Assembly: GCF_003217235.1 (NCBI RefSeq)
Contig: NZ_QJTF01000001.1
Coordinates: 246,032 to 310,031, forward strand
Direction of reading: 5' to 3'
DNA from: Paramesorhizobium leguminum
GTDB lineage: Bacteria; Pseudomonadota; Alphaproteobacteria; Rhizobiales; Rhizobiaceae
Length of the DNA: 64,000 nt
The notes beneath the pieces are model-generated. The model was not told the DNA's origin. It did not search any database and saw only the letters and a list, made by a program, of their open reading frames with translations. Below, one piece after another: positions 63,149-64,000 of the stretch (the stretch's first letter is position 1; every line of letters begins with the position of its first letter). Position numbers and translations under genes: made by a program.

Positions 63149-64000
63149 ATGATGACAATTGATGACGAAATCCAGTCTGTTATCGGGTTGGACGTATCCT
63201 GCGATACCGTCACCCTGTTCGATAGCCTCACCAGCCAAACCATGACGGTCGCCAATCGCTGCGATGAGCTGCGCAGCGCGCTGGAGGCTTTCGCCGGGCG
63301 TGGCGGCCTTCTGGCGGTTTGCGAGGCGACCGGTGGATATGAAGACGAGCTCCTGGCGGCCTTGGCCATGCTGGCCATTCCAGCCCATCGCGCCGACGCC
63401 GCCAAGGTGAAGTCCTATATCCGCTCCTTCGGCAAAAGGGCCAAGACCGATGCCATCGATGCCCAATGGCTCGCCCGGTATGGGTGTGACCGGGGCCGGA
63501 CGCTGGCGCCATGGCGGCCCGCCGAGGCCAACCACAGCCGGATATCCCTGCTGGCTGCACGCCGGATGGATCTTGTCGCCATGCGGGTCCAGGAAAAGAA
63601 CCGGCTTAAGGCGCCCCGCGCGCGCACCATCGCAGTCGACATCAAGGACCATATCGCCGAACTCGAACGCCGCATCGATGCGATTGAACTGGAGATCAAA
63701 ACCCTCATCAACAACGACCCTGGCCTTCGGCAGCGGGAAAGCGCCCTGCGCACCATTCCCGGCGTCGGTGAAACCATTGCCGCTTTCCTCATCGCCACCA
63801 TGCCGGAATTGGGATCCATGAACCGAAGACAGGCGGCCTGTCTGGCCGGTTGCGCACCCCACCCCCGCGATAGCGGCAGGATGACCGGCCATAGAACCAC
63901 CACGGGCGGGCGCCGTCACATCAGGCCGATGCTCTTCATCGCAGCCCTGACCGCCATCCGCGGCAAAAATGATCTGGCCGCGGCATACAAGGCATTCCTC
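63149..64000 (+). mobile_element. IS110-family transposase, partial (runs off window)
   Basis: 284 codons are visible and the frame is open at the window end. The DEDD-type N-terminal recombinase domain shows VIGLDVSCDTVTLF near residue 13, AVCEATGGYEDELLAAL near 59 and SFGKRAKTDAIDAQWLARYG near 91. The C-terminal transposase_20-like part shows IPGVGETIAAFLIATMPELG near 210, then QAACLAGCAPHPRDSGR with the serine-glycine pair expected for the catalytic serine. This identifies the IS110 family. GTGGAGC precedes the start. Insertion lies just downstream of ccrM. The rest of the element is outside the window. Confidence 0.9.

Overview
The window is a GC-rich alphaproteobacterial chromosome segment. 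Gene order and protein sequences fit the order Hyphomicrobiales (Rhizobiales), close to Brucella, Ochrobactrum and Phyllobacterium. Supporting signs are a CcrM-type cell-cycle methyltransferase, the block ctaC-ctaD-ctaB-coxF-ctaG-ctaE-DUF983-surf1-ispH-thrB-rnhA, an invasion-associated-locus-B-like protein, DUF1344 and DUF2007 proteins, and rhizobial-type palindromic repeats. The taxon is inferred from remembered family sequences, not from a search.

Layout. 0-11 kb: a partial TrmN6-like methyltransferase and a DUF2007 protein (minus strand), then polyprenyl diphosphate synthase, a TPR protein, glyQS, an L-threonylcarbamoyladenylate synthase and a GlcD-type FAD dehydrogenase. 11-18 kb: a DUF6101-like protein, an enoyl-CoA hydratase/acyl-CoA dehydrogenase pair, purD, ubiA and pdxH. 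18-28 kb: a lipoprotein, a DnaJ-class protein, fabI, a phosphatase, a HicB-like protein, aroC, a RibBA with a degenerate second domain, a histone-deacetylase-fold protein with xseB, and small stress/membrane genes. 28-36 kb: an AT-rich orphan gene, dxs, tlyA, an m5U RNA methyltransferase, a GSU2403-type nucleotidyltransferase with a striking operator-like array, tldD and an ialB-like gene. 36.8-46.6 kb: the aa3 cytochrome c oxidase assembly block running into ispH, thrB and rnhA. 46.8-58.6 kb: a peroxiredoxin, a DsbD-like protein, yqgE, two EAL c-di-GMP proteins, an acetyltransferase, an M16 protease and thrC. 58.6-64 kb: an AT-rich IPT/TIG protein, a HAD phosphatase, ccrM, and an IS110-family transposase cut by the window end.

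How the genes work together. Several pathways have multiple members here: isoprenoid supply and use (dxs, ispH, polyprenyl synthase, ubiA, ctaB), cytochrome oxidase (ctaC, ctaD, ctaE plus assembly genes ctaB, ctaG, surf1 and the small coxF), threonine synthesis (thrB, thrC) and glycyl-tRNA charging (glyQS). No rRNA, tRNA or CRISPR array was recognised.

The most unusual content is intergenic. At least eight families of palindromic repeats fill the gaps: a 170-bp element seen in both orientations, several hairpin families, RIME-like 43-mers in a perfect triple tandem, and self-complementary arrays of a short AGTRRGS-like unit that sit on gene stop codons and supply some C-terminal codons. Separately, two unrelated intergenic regions (10.84-11.07 kb and 48.89-49.12 kb) carry the same five-hairpin architecture with compensatory base changes. 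This is the best candidate for an undescribed structured RNA family.
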